Assembly (NCBI GenBank): GCA_025058435.1
Contig: JANXEM010000014.1
Span: 1 to 6,124, forward strand
Reading direction: 5' to 3'
Source: Candidatus Caldarchaeum sp.
GTDB lineage: Archaea; Thermoproteota; Nitrososphaeria_A; Caldarchaeales; Caldarchaeaceae
DNA length: 6,124 nt
Shown here: one piece after another, positions 1-5,499 of the stretch
Layout of the letters: each line of letters opens with the position of its first letter
Numbering within the stretch: position 1 is the first letter of the stretch
Made by a program: the position numbers and the translations under genes
The notes under the pieces: model-generated
Databases searched by the model: none
Seen by the model: the letters and a program-made list of their open reading frames with translations, nothing else
What the model was told of the DNA's origin: nothing

Positions 1-121
1 TCCTCTCTGCGTCTACTTTCCGCCAATATTCGACGGGAAATCTCTTCATAAATTCCGCCACTGTTTTCCGGATGAAAGACACTTCTTCGCTCTCTTCGAA
101 ATCCACAAAAACACGGATCAT
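1..121 (-). CDS. Acyl-CoA dehydrogenase family protein, N-terminal fragment (partial, runs off left edge)
   Basis: Reading leftward from the ATG at 121-119 gives 40 uninterrupted codons before the window ends. The fragment contains VDFEESEEVSFIRKTVAEF followed by an EYWRKVDAE stretch. This resembles the start of acyl-CoA dehydrogenases, where a short MDF-x-x-SEE beginning leads into the first helix (xxLRxTVRxF) of the N-terminal helical domain and then a W-R-x-x-D segment before the P-E-E-Y-G-G region, which lies outside the window. The family oxidises acyl-CoA thioesters with FAD; no catalytic residue is visible here. An in-frame TAA closes the frame 18 bases upstream of the ATG, so the start is ATG 121 or GTG 106; GTG 106 gives the more family-like MDFEESEE beginning. 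No Shine-Dalgarno is seen at either. The gene is divergent from trpB2. The assignment rests on a short N-terminus only. Confidence 0.68.
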   Translation of the reverse strand, partial: MIRVFVDFEESEEVSFIRKTVAEFMKRFPVEYWRKVDAER

Positions 122-159
122 TTGCTCAAAATTAACTTATCTTAGAGAAAATATTGTCA

Positions 160-173
160 TGAAAGTTTATATT
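160..173 (+). promoter_or_regulatory. BRE/TATA promoter of trpB2
   Basis: The purine-rich element tgaaag (160-165) is followed directly by tttatatt (166-173). This closely matches the archaeal BRE-TATA arrangement. The TATA centre, near 170, is 27 bases upstream of the GTG at 197, the spacing expected when transcription starts on the start codon itself. The promoter therefore predicts a leaderless trpB2 mRNA. On the opposite strand the same bases read ATATAAAC, so a contribution to the divergent acyl-CoA dehydrogenase gene is possible, but the BRE points toward trpB2. Confidence 0.66.
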
Positions 174-196
174 TGCCGATAAACGACATTAACGGC

Positions 197-1597
197 GTGG
201 ACCGCAAAATATTGCTAGATGAAAACAGCCTTCCGAAATATTGGTACAACATCTTGCCCGACCTGCCAAGGCCTCTTCCACCACCCATCGACCCTTCGAC
301 GAAAGCTCCCGTCGACCCGCGTAAGCTCGAAAGAATCTTCCCGAAAGAATTGATTCAGCAAGAATTGAGTCCGGAAAGATGGATACCTATTCCTGAACCG
401 GTTCGGGAAGTTTTGCGTATTTGGAGGCCGACGCCGCTGTACCGGGCTACGGGTCTTGAAAAGGCTTTGAAAACACCCGCCCGCATCTACTACAAGTATG
501 AAGGTGTTTCGCCGCCGGGCTCCCACAAGCCAAACACAGCGGTCGCTCAAGCCTACTATAACATGAAAGAGGGCGTCGAAAGGCTCACGACCGAAACCGG
601 CGCCGGTCAGTGGGGTAGCGCGCTCTCTTTCGCGACGAGAATGTTTGGGTTGAAATGCACCGTTTACATGGTGAGGGCGAGCTACAACCAGAAGCCGGGG
701 CGGAGAATGTTGATGCATTCGTGGGGTGCTGAAGTATATCCAAGCCCCAGCGACAAAACCAACTTCGGAAAAAGCCTTCTCGCCCAAAATCCCAACCATC
801 ACGGCAGCCTTGGAGTAGCGATTAGCGAAGCCCTTGAAGACTGTGTCACACACGACAACACAAAATACAGCCTCGGAAGCGTCCTCAACCACGTGCTGAT
901 GCATCAAACCGTCCAAGGCCTTGAATCACTTGAACAGATGAAAATGGTCGACGATTATCCGGACATAGTCGCGGGCTGCGTCGGAGGCGGAAGCAGTTTT
1001 TCGGGGCTTTTCTGGCCTTTCTACTACGAGGTAGTTTCGAGAAAAGCTCCTAAGAAAGTCAGGTTTGTGGCGACAGAGCCGACCGCGTGCCCAACGATGA
1101 CGAAAGGAATCTACACCTACGATTTCGGAGACACCGCTAAGATGACGCCGCTTCTACCGATGTACAGCCTCGGCTCGGATTTCATCCCACCTCCAATACA
1201 TGCAGGAGGACTCCGATATCACGGCGACGCACCAACCCTGTGCCTACTACTGCACGAAGGATGGATTGAACCATACGCCTACGACCAAGTGTCCGTCTTT
1301 GATGCGGCAGTAACTTTCGCGAGAAGCGAAGGATTCCTACCCGGGCCCGAGCCTTCGCACACCATCCGCTACGTCATCGACGAAGCCCTCCGATGCAAGC
1401 AAACGGGCGAAGAGAAAGTGATCCTCTTCAACCTCTGCGGACACGGAGCATTCGACCTACATGCCTACGAAGAATTCTTCGAAGGCAAGCTTCCGCCATG
1501 GTACTATCCAGAACAGGAGATTAAGAAATCCATCGAAAAACTGAAGCAGGAGCTGCAGTGGTTGCCGGATGTCGAGAAACAGTTTCTCGGCGTCTAA
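197..1597 (+). CDS. trpB2: TrpB2-type tryptophan synthase beta chain (PLP-dependent)
   Basis: Cytoplasmic PLP enzyme of fold type II that joins indole to a serine-derived aminoacrylate to make L-tryptophan; characterised TrpB2 enzymes are reported to prefer O-phosphoserine. With the GTG start the protein has 466 residues. Landmarks: family N-terminus [11 protein letters not shown] (about 15-25), GSHKPNTA with Schiff-base Lys111, [10 protein letters not shown] with the catalytic-type Glu133, SPSDKTNFG (183-191), [13 protein letters not shown] (226-238), glycine-rich phosphate loop GGGSS (263-267) and [11 protein letters not shown] near the C-terminus (Cys414). The WYN-DLP opening and GSHKPNTA separate TrpB2 from TrpB1. 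Two cofactor-contact positions differ from the consensus I recall: GGGSN is GGGSS, and LSGHG is LCGHG. The frame is also open to a TTG at 173, but that codon lies in the TATA box, so GTG 197 is preferred. No trpA or other trp gene is in view. The family call is firm; the exact reaction is inferred. Confidence 0.93.
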   Translation: MDRKILLDENSLPKYWYNILPDLPRPLPPPIDPSTKAPVDPRKLERIFPKELIQQELSPERWIPIPEPVREVLRIWRPTPLYRATGLEKALKTPARIYYKYEGVSPPGSHKPNTAVAQAYYNMKEGVERLTTETGAGQWGSALSFATRMFGLKCTVYMVRASYNQKPGRRMLMHSWGAEVYPSPSDKTNFGKSLLAQNPNHHGSLGVAISEALEDCVTHDNTKYSLGSVLNHVLMHQTVQGLESLEQMKMVDDYPDIVAGCVGGGSSFSGLFWPFYYEVVSRKAPKKVRFVATEPTACPTMTKGIYTYDFGDTAKMTPLLPMYSLGSDFIPPPIHAGGLRYHGDAPTLCLLLHEGWIEPYAYDQVSVFDAAVTFARSEGFLPGPEPSHTIRYVIDEALRCKQTGEEKVILFNLCGHGAFDLHAYEEFFEGKLPPWYYPEQEIKKSIEKLKQELQWLPDVEKQFLGV

Positions 1598-1604
1598 TCT
1601 TTTT
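1567..1604 (+). terminator. Hairpin plus U-run at the 3' end of trpB2 (candidate terminator)
   Basis: CGAGAAAC at 1573-1580 and GTTTCTCG at 1582-1589 form a perfect inverted repeat around one base. As trpB2 RNA it folds with loop CAG (1580-1582). The stem extends outward to 1567/1595 by further G-C and A-U pairs and three G-U wobbles, giving about 13 pairs and burying the first base of the trpB2 stop codon. Five T residues follow at 1600-1604. In RNA of the other strand the wobbles become A-C mismatches, so the long stem favours the trpB2 direction. Archaeal termination depends mainly on U-runs, so the hairpin's role, if any, is uncertain and could also be RNA protection or processing. Confidence 0.42.
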
Positions 1605-2283
1605 GCTCGGAGCCGTAGCAGGCGTTCGCTACGGTCATCATTCTTTTCAAAGTTTTTTCGGGAATTCTTCTGCCTCCTACTTTGATTTTGCCGAGTTCGG
1701 CGAGTGATTCGGGGTTGTTGGGGTCGAGCGCTGTGAATACGTTGCGAAGGCTTTTGAAATGGGTTAGCAGTGCTTTGGCTGTCTCGTGTCCGCAGAGGCC
1801 TTCGAGGACAAAAAGCGACTGTTCTTCAACGGTCATGTCCTTGCGTTTAATCCTCAAAGGATATTCGCGGAATTCCTCCGCCTCCCCCAAGGACTTGTTT
1901 TTCCAAACCAGATAGGTCAACGTTCCTCGAACATCCGGCGTCGGGATGATGGGTATCCGCCAATCGTTCACGATTCTATCCATCAACGCCAAAATCGAAA
2001 CCTCCTTCCAACCTCGTTTGCGGTAAAGCCCAAGATAGCCTTCCAGCACCAAAACCTTCTCTCCTTCAAAGTCGCGCATCAAGGAAAGCTGGTCCCACAA
2101 CCGCCCCTTTAAACTGTTGAGAAAATCCATGATGGTCTTCCGCTCGACCAGCGCGTTCTTCTCACGGCCGACTATGAGGTAGTCGCCGGCAGGCAGGGGT
2201 TTGACTGCCGTTTCAACAGCTTTTTTGAGAGATTCGACGACGCGGACGTTTTCAGCGGCTTCGTTGCTGTCCACAACTATCAT
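1594..2283 (-). CDS. xpf: XPF/Mus81 (ERCC4)-family structure-specific endonuclease, short archaeal form
   Basis: A 229-residue DNA repair nuclease expected to cut 3'-flap, fork and related branched DNA as a dimer. The ERCC4 nuclease domain spans about residues 1-130: IVVDSNE (2-8), GDY (33-35), VERKTIMDF (46-54) with Glu47-Arg48-Lys49 and Asp53. This fulfils the family motif GD-x(n)-ERK-x3-D. A KVLVLEG strand (76-82) and IPIIPTP (110-116) are also typical. A linker leads to a C-terminal tandem helix-hairpin-helix domain (about 150-220) containing [17 protein letters not shown] and NVFTAL. No helicase domain is present, unlike euryarchaeal Hef, so this is the short form known from TACK archaea. 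Oddities: the usual D-x-R-E has Asn at position 7, and the C-terminus (ACYGSEQKD) shows no PCNA-binding PIP box. The ATG start is followed at once by the conserved first strand. The stop codon overlaps that of trpB2 on the other strand. Family call firm. Confidence 0.9.
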   Translation of the reverse strand: MIVVDSNEAAENVRVVESLKKAVETAVKPLPAGDYLIVGREKNALVERKTIMDFLNSLKGRLWDQLSLMRDFEGEKVLVLEGYLGLYRKRGWKEVSILALMDRIVNDWRIPIIPTPDVRGTLTYLVWKNKSLGEAEEFREYPLRIKRKDMTVEEQSLFVLEGLCGHETAKALLTHFKSLRNVFTALDPNNPESLAELGKIKVGGRRIPEKTLKRMMTVANACYGSEQKD

Positions 2284-2310
2284 GCCCAGACCCGATGCAA
2301 CAAAGGGAGC

Positions 2311-2317
2311 TTATATA
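2311..2317 (-). promoter_or_regulatory. TATA box for the xpf gene
   Basis: On the minus strand the sequence reads TATATAA. Its centre, near 2314, is 31 bases upstream of the xpf ATG (2283). With the usual archaeal TATA-to-start distance of about 26-27 bases, transcription would begin within about five bases of the ATG, giving a leaderless or nearly leaderless mRNA. No clear BRE is seen next to it, and there is no Shine-Dalgarno before the ATG. Confidence 0.5.
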
Positions 2318-2336
2318 GAAACCATTTTGGAATAAC

Positions 2337-2345
2337 ATATAAATA
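2337..2345 (+). promoter_or_regulatory. TATA box of the liv operon
   Basis: The element atataaata is centred at 2341, exactly 27 bases upstream of the livK ATG at 2368. This predicts a leaderless operon mRNA, in line with the absence of any Shine-Dalgarno before livK. The BRE position (aataac) is only a weak match. A second ATAAAT lies 11 bases further on (2350-2355), too close to the ATG to be the TATA box for this start. Confidence 0.62.
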
Positions 2346-2367
2346 AGTCATAAATTGTAAATCTTCT

Positions 2368-3696
2368 ATGAATTCGAAAATTAGCGCCATCAGCAGAACC
2401 GCTGCAGTAGCAGTCCTCGTTGTAGTCATCGCCGCGGCAGCTGTCGGAGGCCTTTTCCTCACCGGAGTACTCACCCCCGAACAGCAGAAGCGACAGATCA
2501 TCATCGGCCTTTCTCTGCCGCTAACTAACCCGGTAGGTATCCACGCCAAATACGCTGCAGAAATGGCCGTCGAAGAAATTAACGCGGCAGGCGGGGTTAC
2601 CATTAACGGCACGAAGTACCAGCTTGTTTTGGTTGCTGAGGACACCAACGAGATGGACCCGCTTATTCCGGTTGACCAAGGAGTGACCGCCTTCAAACGT
2701 CTTATCGAGGTTCACGGTGCACAAGTCATCGTCGGCGGCGTCAGGACAGACGTCGTAGTGGCCCAGACACAGCAGCTATCTCGCTACAAAATCGTCTACC
2801 TTGACGTAGAATCCAACCAAAGAATCGTTGAAGACCTCGTCCAAAGCGACTACGCTAACTACAAGTACTATTTCCACTTCTTCGCGGGAGGCCGGAACTC
2901 GAGCGCGGGCCCCTACATCGCGCAAATCCCCGTGGCTCTGCGTAATGCTGCGAAGGCCAACCCCAATTTCCCGAACGTAACGAGGGTTGCCTTGGTCGCT
3001 GAAAACGCTTTGTGGACGGTTGGGCTCGCAGGCAGGCCTGCCGGCAACTCGACGTTCTTCCAAAGACTTAAGGCAGCTGGTTTTGACCTCGTCTTCGCCG
3101 AGCTGTATCCTACGACTCAGGCCGACTTCTCCAGCTACCTCGCCAGAATCAAAGCCAGCGGCGCAGGCCTCATCATCCTGCTCTTCTCAGGCCCGCCGGG
3201 CGTAGCGTTCGTCAAGCAGTGGGCCGCCTACGACTGGTCTCCCGGTAAGAAGCCCATCGTTTTCGGGCCCGGGCTTCTGGGTGGGTTCTCCTGGTTCTGG
3301 GACCAGACAGGTGGGGCTGCTCAAGGAACGTTCTGGTGGCCTGCGACTGTCAAGGTGCCGGTTACTCCGAAGACCGTTCCGTTCATAGAAAAGTTCACAC
3401 AGCGGTTTAAGGAGACGCCGAACACCGCCGCCTTCGGAACCTACGACGCCATCTACGTTTTGAAGCATGCTTTGGAACGGGCCAACACCTGGCAAGGCGA
3501 TAGGCTTGTGGCGGCCATGGAGCAGACGGACTACGTCGGAGTGATGGGACGGATCAAGTTTGACCGAAGGCATCACGGACTCAACCTCGCCGACCAACAT
3601 CTGTACTGGTATTTCGGCCAGTGGCAGAACGGCGAACTCGTGCCGGTTTGGAGCCCCGACCAGCGCGACACCGTAAGAAACTTCGTCCTGCCGTAA
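2368..3696 (+). CDS. livK: Branched-chain amino acid-type ABC transporter substrate-binding protein (LivK-like)
   Basis: Extracytoplasmic receptor that captures a small solute and delivers it to the LivH/LivM channel. The 442-residue product opens with a lightly charged N-terminus, then one hydrophobic segment (about 11-34, rich in A and V), then a type I periplasmic-binding fold (Peripla_BP_6). Family marks: QIIIGLSLPLTNPVG (43-57), AAEMAVEEINAAGG (63-76), LVAEDTNEM (88-96), VHGAQVIVGGVRTD (115-128), YDAIYVLKHALERA (359-372), and the C-terminal MGRIKFDRRHHG with YFGQWQNGELVPVWSP. There is no lipobox cysteine, so the protein is either held by the uncleaved hydrophobic segment or processed by a signal or class III (pilin-type) peptidase. 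The start fits the promoter: TATA centred 27 bases upstream and no Shine-Dalgarno. First gene of the liv operon; the stop is one base from the livH ATG. Substrate cannot be read from sequence. Confidence 0.91.
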   Translation: MNSKISAISRTAAVAVLVVVIAAAAVGGLFLTGVLTPEQQKRQIIIGLSLPLTNPVGIHAKYAAEMAVEEINAAGGVTINGTKYQLVLVAEDTNEMDPLIPVDQGVTAFKRLIEVHGAQVIVGGVRTDVVVAQTQQLSRYKIVYLDVESNQRIVEDLVQSDYANYKYYFHFFAGGRNSSAGPYIAQIPVALRNAAKANPNFPNVTRVALVAENALWTVGLAGRPAGNSTFFQRLKAAGFDLVFAELYPTTQADFSSYLARIKASGAGLIILLFSGPPGVAFVKQWAAYDWSPGKKPIVFGPGLLGGFSWFWDQTGGAAQGTFWWPATVKVPVTPKTVPFIEKFTQRFKETPNTAAFGTYDAIYVLKHALERANTWQGDRLVAAMEQTDYVGVMGRIKFDRRHHGLNLADQHLYWYFGQWQNGELVPVWSPDQRDTVRNFVLP

Positions 3697-3697
3697 C

Positions 3698-4567
3698 ATG
3701 ATAACCACAGAGGCCTTCGCGACGATAATGGTCTACGGCCTGATAACGAGCCTCGTTTACGCCCTCTTCGCGGAGGGCTTCTCCCTTATTTTTGGAGTCG
3801 CCCGAATGATCGACGCGGCCTACGGTCTTTGGTATGCCGCGGCAGCGTACATGGCTTATGCCTTGGTCACGGTCTACAACGTAAACGTGTTCGTCACCTT
3901 TTTCGCCACAATCGCCGCCCTGTTTTCAGCAGGGTTTGTCTACTACTGGGCGGTGTTGAGAAGAATCAAAGAACACATCGAGATGATCATGACCACTTTC
4001 TTGATTGCTCTCGTAATCCAGAACCTGATTGTGTTGCTTTTCACCAACTTTCCGTGGTCAACGCCGGCGGTGCTGCCGGGGTCGACCGTAGTTTTCGGAG
4101 TTTCAGTCTTTAACCAACAGCTTTCGGCCGCGGTTGCGGCTGCCGGGCTTCTGGTTCTGCTCTGGTTTCTCATTTACAGGACTAAAGTCGGGCTCGCTAT
4201 ACGCGGAGTCGCGCAGGATTTGGACGCTGCGGTTTGCGTGGGCATCAAGCCCCAGCAGACGATGGCCCTCGTTCTCGGGCTTTCAACGGCCCTCGCAGGA
4301 CTCGCCAGCCTCCTCGTAACGCCGCAAAGCACCATCACACCGGTGATGGGATGGCCGATGCTAACCCTCGCCTTCGCCATCGTAGTGCTCGGAGGCCTCG
4401 GAGACTACCGCGGAACCCTAATAGCCGCTTTCGTCATCGGATACGTCGAAATAGCCGTCCAAAACCTCGTAAGCCCCCTGTACGCGGGAGCCGCATCACT
4501 CATCGCCGTCCTTCTAACCCTCTGGATAAGACCAAGAGGAATATTCGGAAAGAGTGTGGAACATTGA
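3698..4567 (+). CDS. livH: Branched-chain amino acid-type ABC transporter permease (LivH-like)
   Basis: One of the two membrane subunits of the importer; it pairs with LivM to form the translocation path. The 289 residues are the usual length for the BPD_transp_2 family. About eight hydrophobic segments are visible (roughly 7-33, 41-58, 61-86, 97-116, 141-160, 187-207, 219-249 and 262-277). The cytoplasmic coupling region GLAIRGVAQDLDAAVCVGI (165-183) and the late motif VVLGGLGDYRGTLIAA (229-244) are characteristic and distinguish LivH from LivM. In segment two, the family hallmark N-x-A-H-G appears as DAAYG (39-43). The ATG is one base after the livK stop, with no Shine-Dalgarno, so translation probably relies on coupling to livK. 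The TGA overlaps the TTG start of livM. Confidence 0.93.
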   Translation: MITTEAFATIMVYGLITSLVYALFAEGFSLIFGVARMIDAAYGLWYAAAAYMAYALVTVYNVNVFVTFFATIAALFSAGFVYYWAVLRRIKEHIEMIMTTFLIALVIQNLIVLLFTNFPWSTPAVLPGSTVVFGVSVFNQQLSAAVAAAGLLVLLWFLIYRTKVGLAIRGVAQDLDAAVCVGIKPQQTMALVLGLSTALAGLASLLVTPQSTITPVMGWPMLTLAFAIVVLGGLGDYRGTLIAAFVIGYVEIAVQNLVSPLYAGAASLIAVLLTLWIRPRGIFGKSVEH

Positions 4568-5499
4568 AGACCATAGACAAAATCGCCGTCGTTGTTTTGG
4601 TCGTGGTCTTTGTGTTGCTTGCGGTGGTTCCGGTAGGGTTTAACCTGCGTTTCATCATATTCATTTTGACTTTGACGAACATCTTCGCTTTGCTGGCCAT
4701 CAGCTGGAACATTCTTTCGGGATACATGGGTCTTCTCAGCCTCGGTCATTCGTTCTTCTTCGCGGGAGGCGGATACGCTGCGGCCATTCTAACGCTCAAC
4801 TTTGGAGTGCATCCGCTCGCAGCCACTTTCATCGGCGCGCTAATCATCACAGGCCTCGGAAGCTTAATCGGGCTGCCGAGCCTCAAACTCCGCGGACATT
4901 TCTTCGCCCTCGTAACCCTTGTCATACCCATAATCGCCTACCAAGTCACAAACGCCATCCCACAGCTCGGAGGACACGACGGCATATTCGGAATCCCACC
5001 GCTCGACGAAAACCCCAGCATCGTTTACATCGTCAGCTTGGTATTGACGGCTGCGGGTGTTTTCATCACCTACGCGATTGTCAGAAGCAGGCTGGGAATA
5101 ATTTTCACATGCATCAAGGACGACGAAGTAGCCGCAAGGGCCTCGGGCATCGACGTCCCAAGGTACAAGCTCATCGCCCTCGCCATCAGCGTCTTCCTCG
5201 CGGGAATAGCTGGAGCGTTGTACGCCTACCTAAACGGAGTGGTGAGCCCGGCGACCTATGAGCTGGAAAAAGCCAGCCTCCCGCTGTTGATGACGCTGCT
5301 CGGCGGAAGGGCGACGGTTCTGGGCCCGGTCGTTGGCGCCTACATCATCCAGACCTTGATCGAGACGTTGAAGATCGAGATCCTCGTGAGGTCGCGTCTT
5401 CTGATTTATTCGGCTCTGGCCCTCGCTATCTTTATGTTGTTCCCCAGCGGCATAATAGGGTATCTGAGGAAGAAGCTGTATGTCCCTGCTAAGGGCTGA
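4564..5499 (+). CDS. livM: Branched-chain amino acid-type ABC transporter permease (LivM-like)
   Basis: Second membrane subunit of the importer. With a TTG start at 4564 it has 311 residues: a short KTIDK head, then about nine hydrophobic segments starting at residue 7. Family marks: SWNILSGYMGLLSLGHSFFF (47-66), LKLRGHFFALVTL (107-119), GGHDGIFGIP (136-145), the coupling loop IKDDEVAARASGIDVPRYKL (184-203), AGIAGALYA (213-221) and LLGGRATVLGPVVGA (245-259). The frame is open far upstream (to 4234), but those codons lie inside livH, read as an arginine- and proline-rich non-membrane sequence and match nothing expected. The TTG overlaps the livH stop as TTGA, a variant of the common ATGA coupling junction, and directly precedes the first family-like residues. 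No other ATG, GTG or TTG in this frame fits nearby. The 3' end overlaps livG by 20 bases. Confidence 0.92.
   Translation: MKTIDKIAVVVLVVVFVLLAVVPVGFNLRFIIFILTLTNIFALLAISWNILSGYMGLLSLGHSFFFAGGGYAAAILTLNFGVHPLAATFIGALIITGLGSLIGLPSLKLRGHFFALVTLVIPIIAYQVTNAIPQLGGHDGIFGIPPLDENPSIVYIVSLVLTAAGVFITYAIVRSRLGIIFTCIKDDEVAARASGIDVPRYKLIALAISVFLAGIAGALYAYLNGVVSPATYELEKASLPLLMTLLGGRATVLGPVVGAYIIQTLIETLKIEILVRSRLLIYSALALAIFMLFPSGIIGYLRKKLYVPAKG
5466..5470 (+). promoter_or_regulatory. Shine-Dalgarno of livG inside livM
   Basis: The bases gagga lie nine bases before the ATG at 5480 and within the last codons of livM. This is the only clear ribosome binding site in the operon and it supports ATG 5480 as the livG start, 20 bases before the livM stop. 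Internal genes of archaeal operons commonly use Shine-Dalgarno sites while the first gene is leaderless, as seen here. Confidence 0.55.

Noticed and set aside
159..161. ATG at 159 as a start upstream of trpB2
   Set aside because: It is in a different frame and meets a TAA after seven codons. It is also part of the BRE region of the proposed promoter.
215..916. A 233-codon open frame on the minus strand inside trpB2
   Set aside because: It lies antisense to conserved TrpB2 motifs, has a composition rich in Arg, Phe and Val with no recognisable domain, and is explained by codon bias of the real gene on the other strand.
2280..2696. A 138-codon minus-strand frame crossing the livK start and the spacer
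   Set aside because: It is antisense to the livK signal segment and covers both TATA boxes. Its hydrophobic, Ala/Thr-rich stretch is the mirror of the livK membrane segment.
4234..4563. Open extension of the livM frame upstream, suggesting a larger livM
   Set aside because: It overlaps conserved livH coding sequence and reads as an Arg/Pro-rich non-membrane sequence unlike any LivM N-terminus. The TTG at 4564 explains the start.
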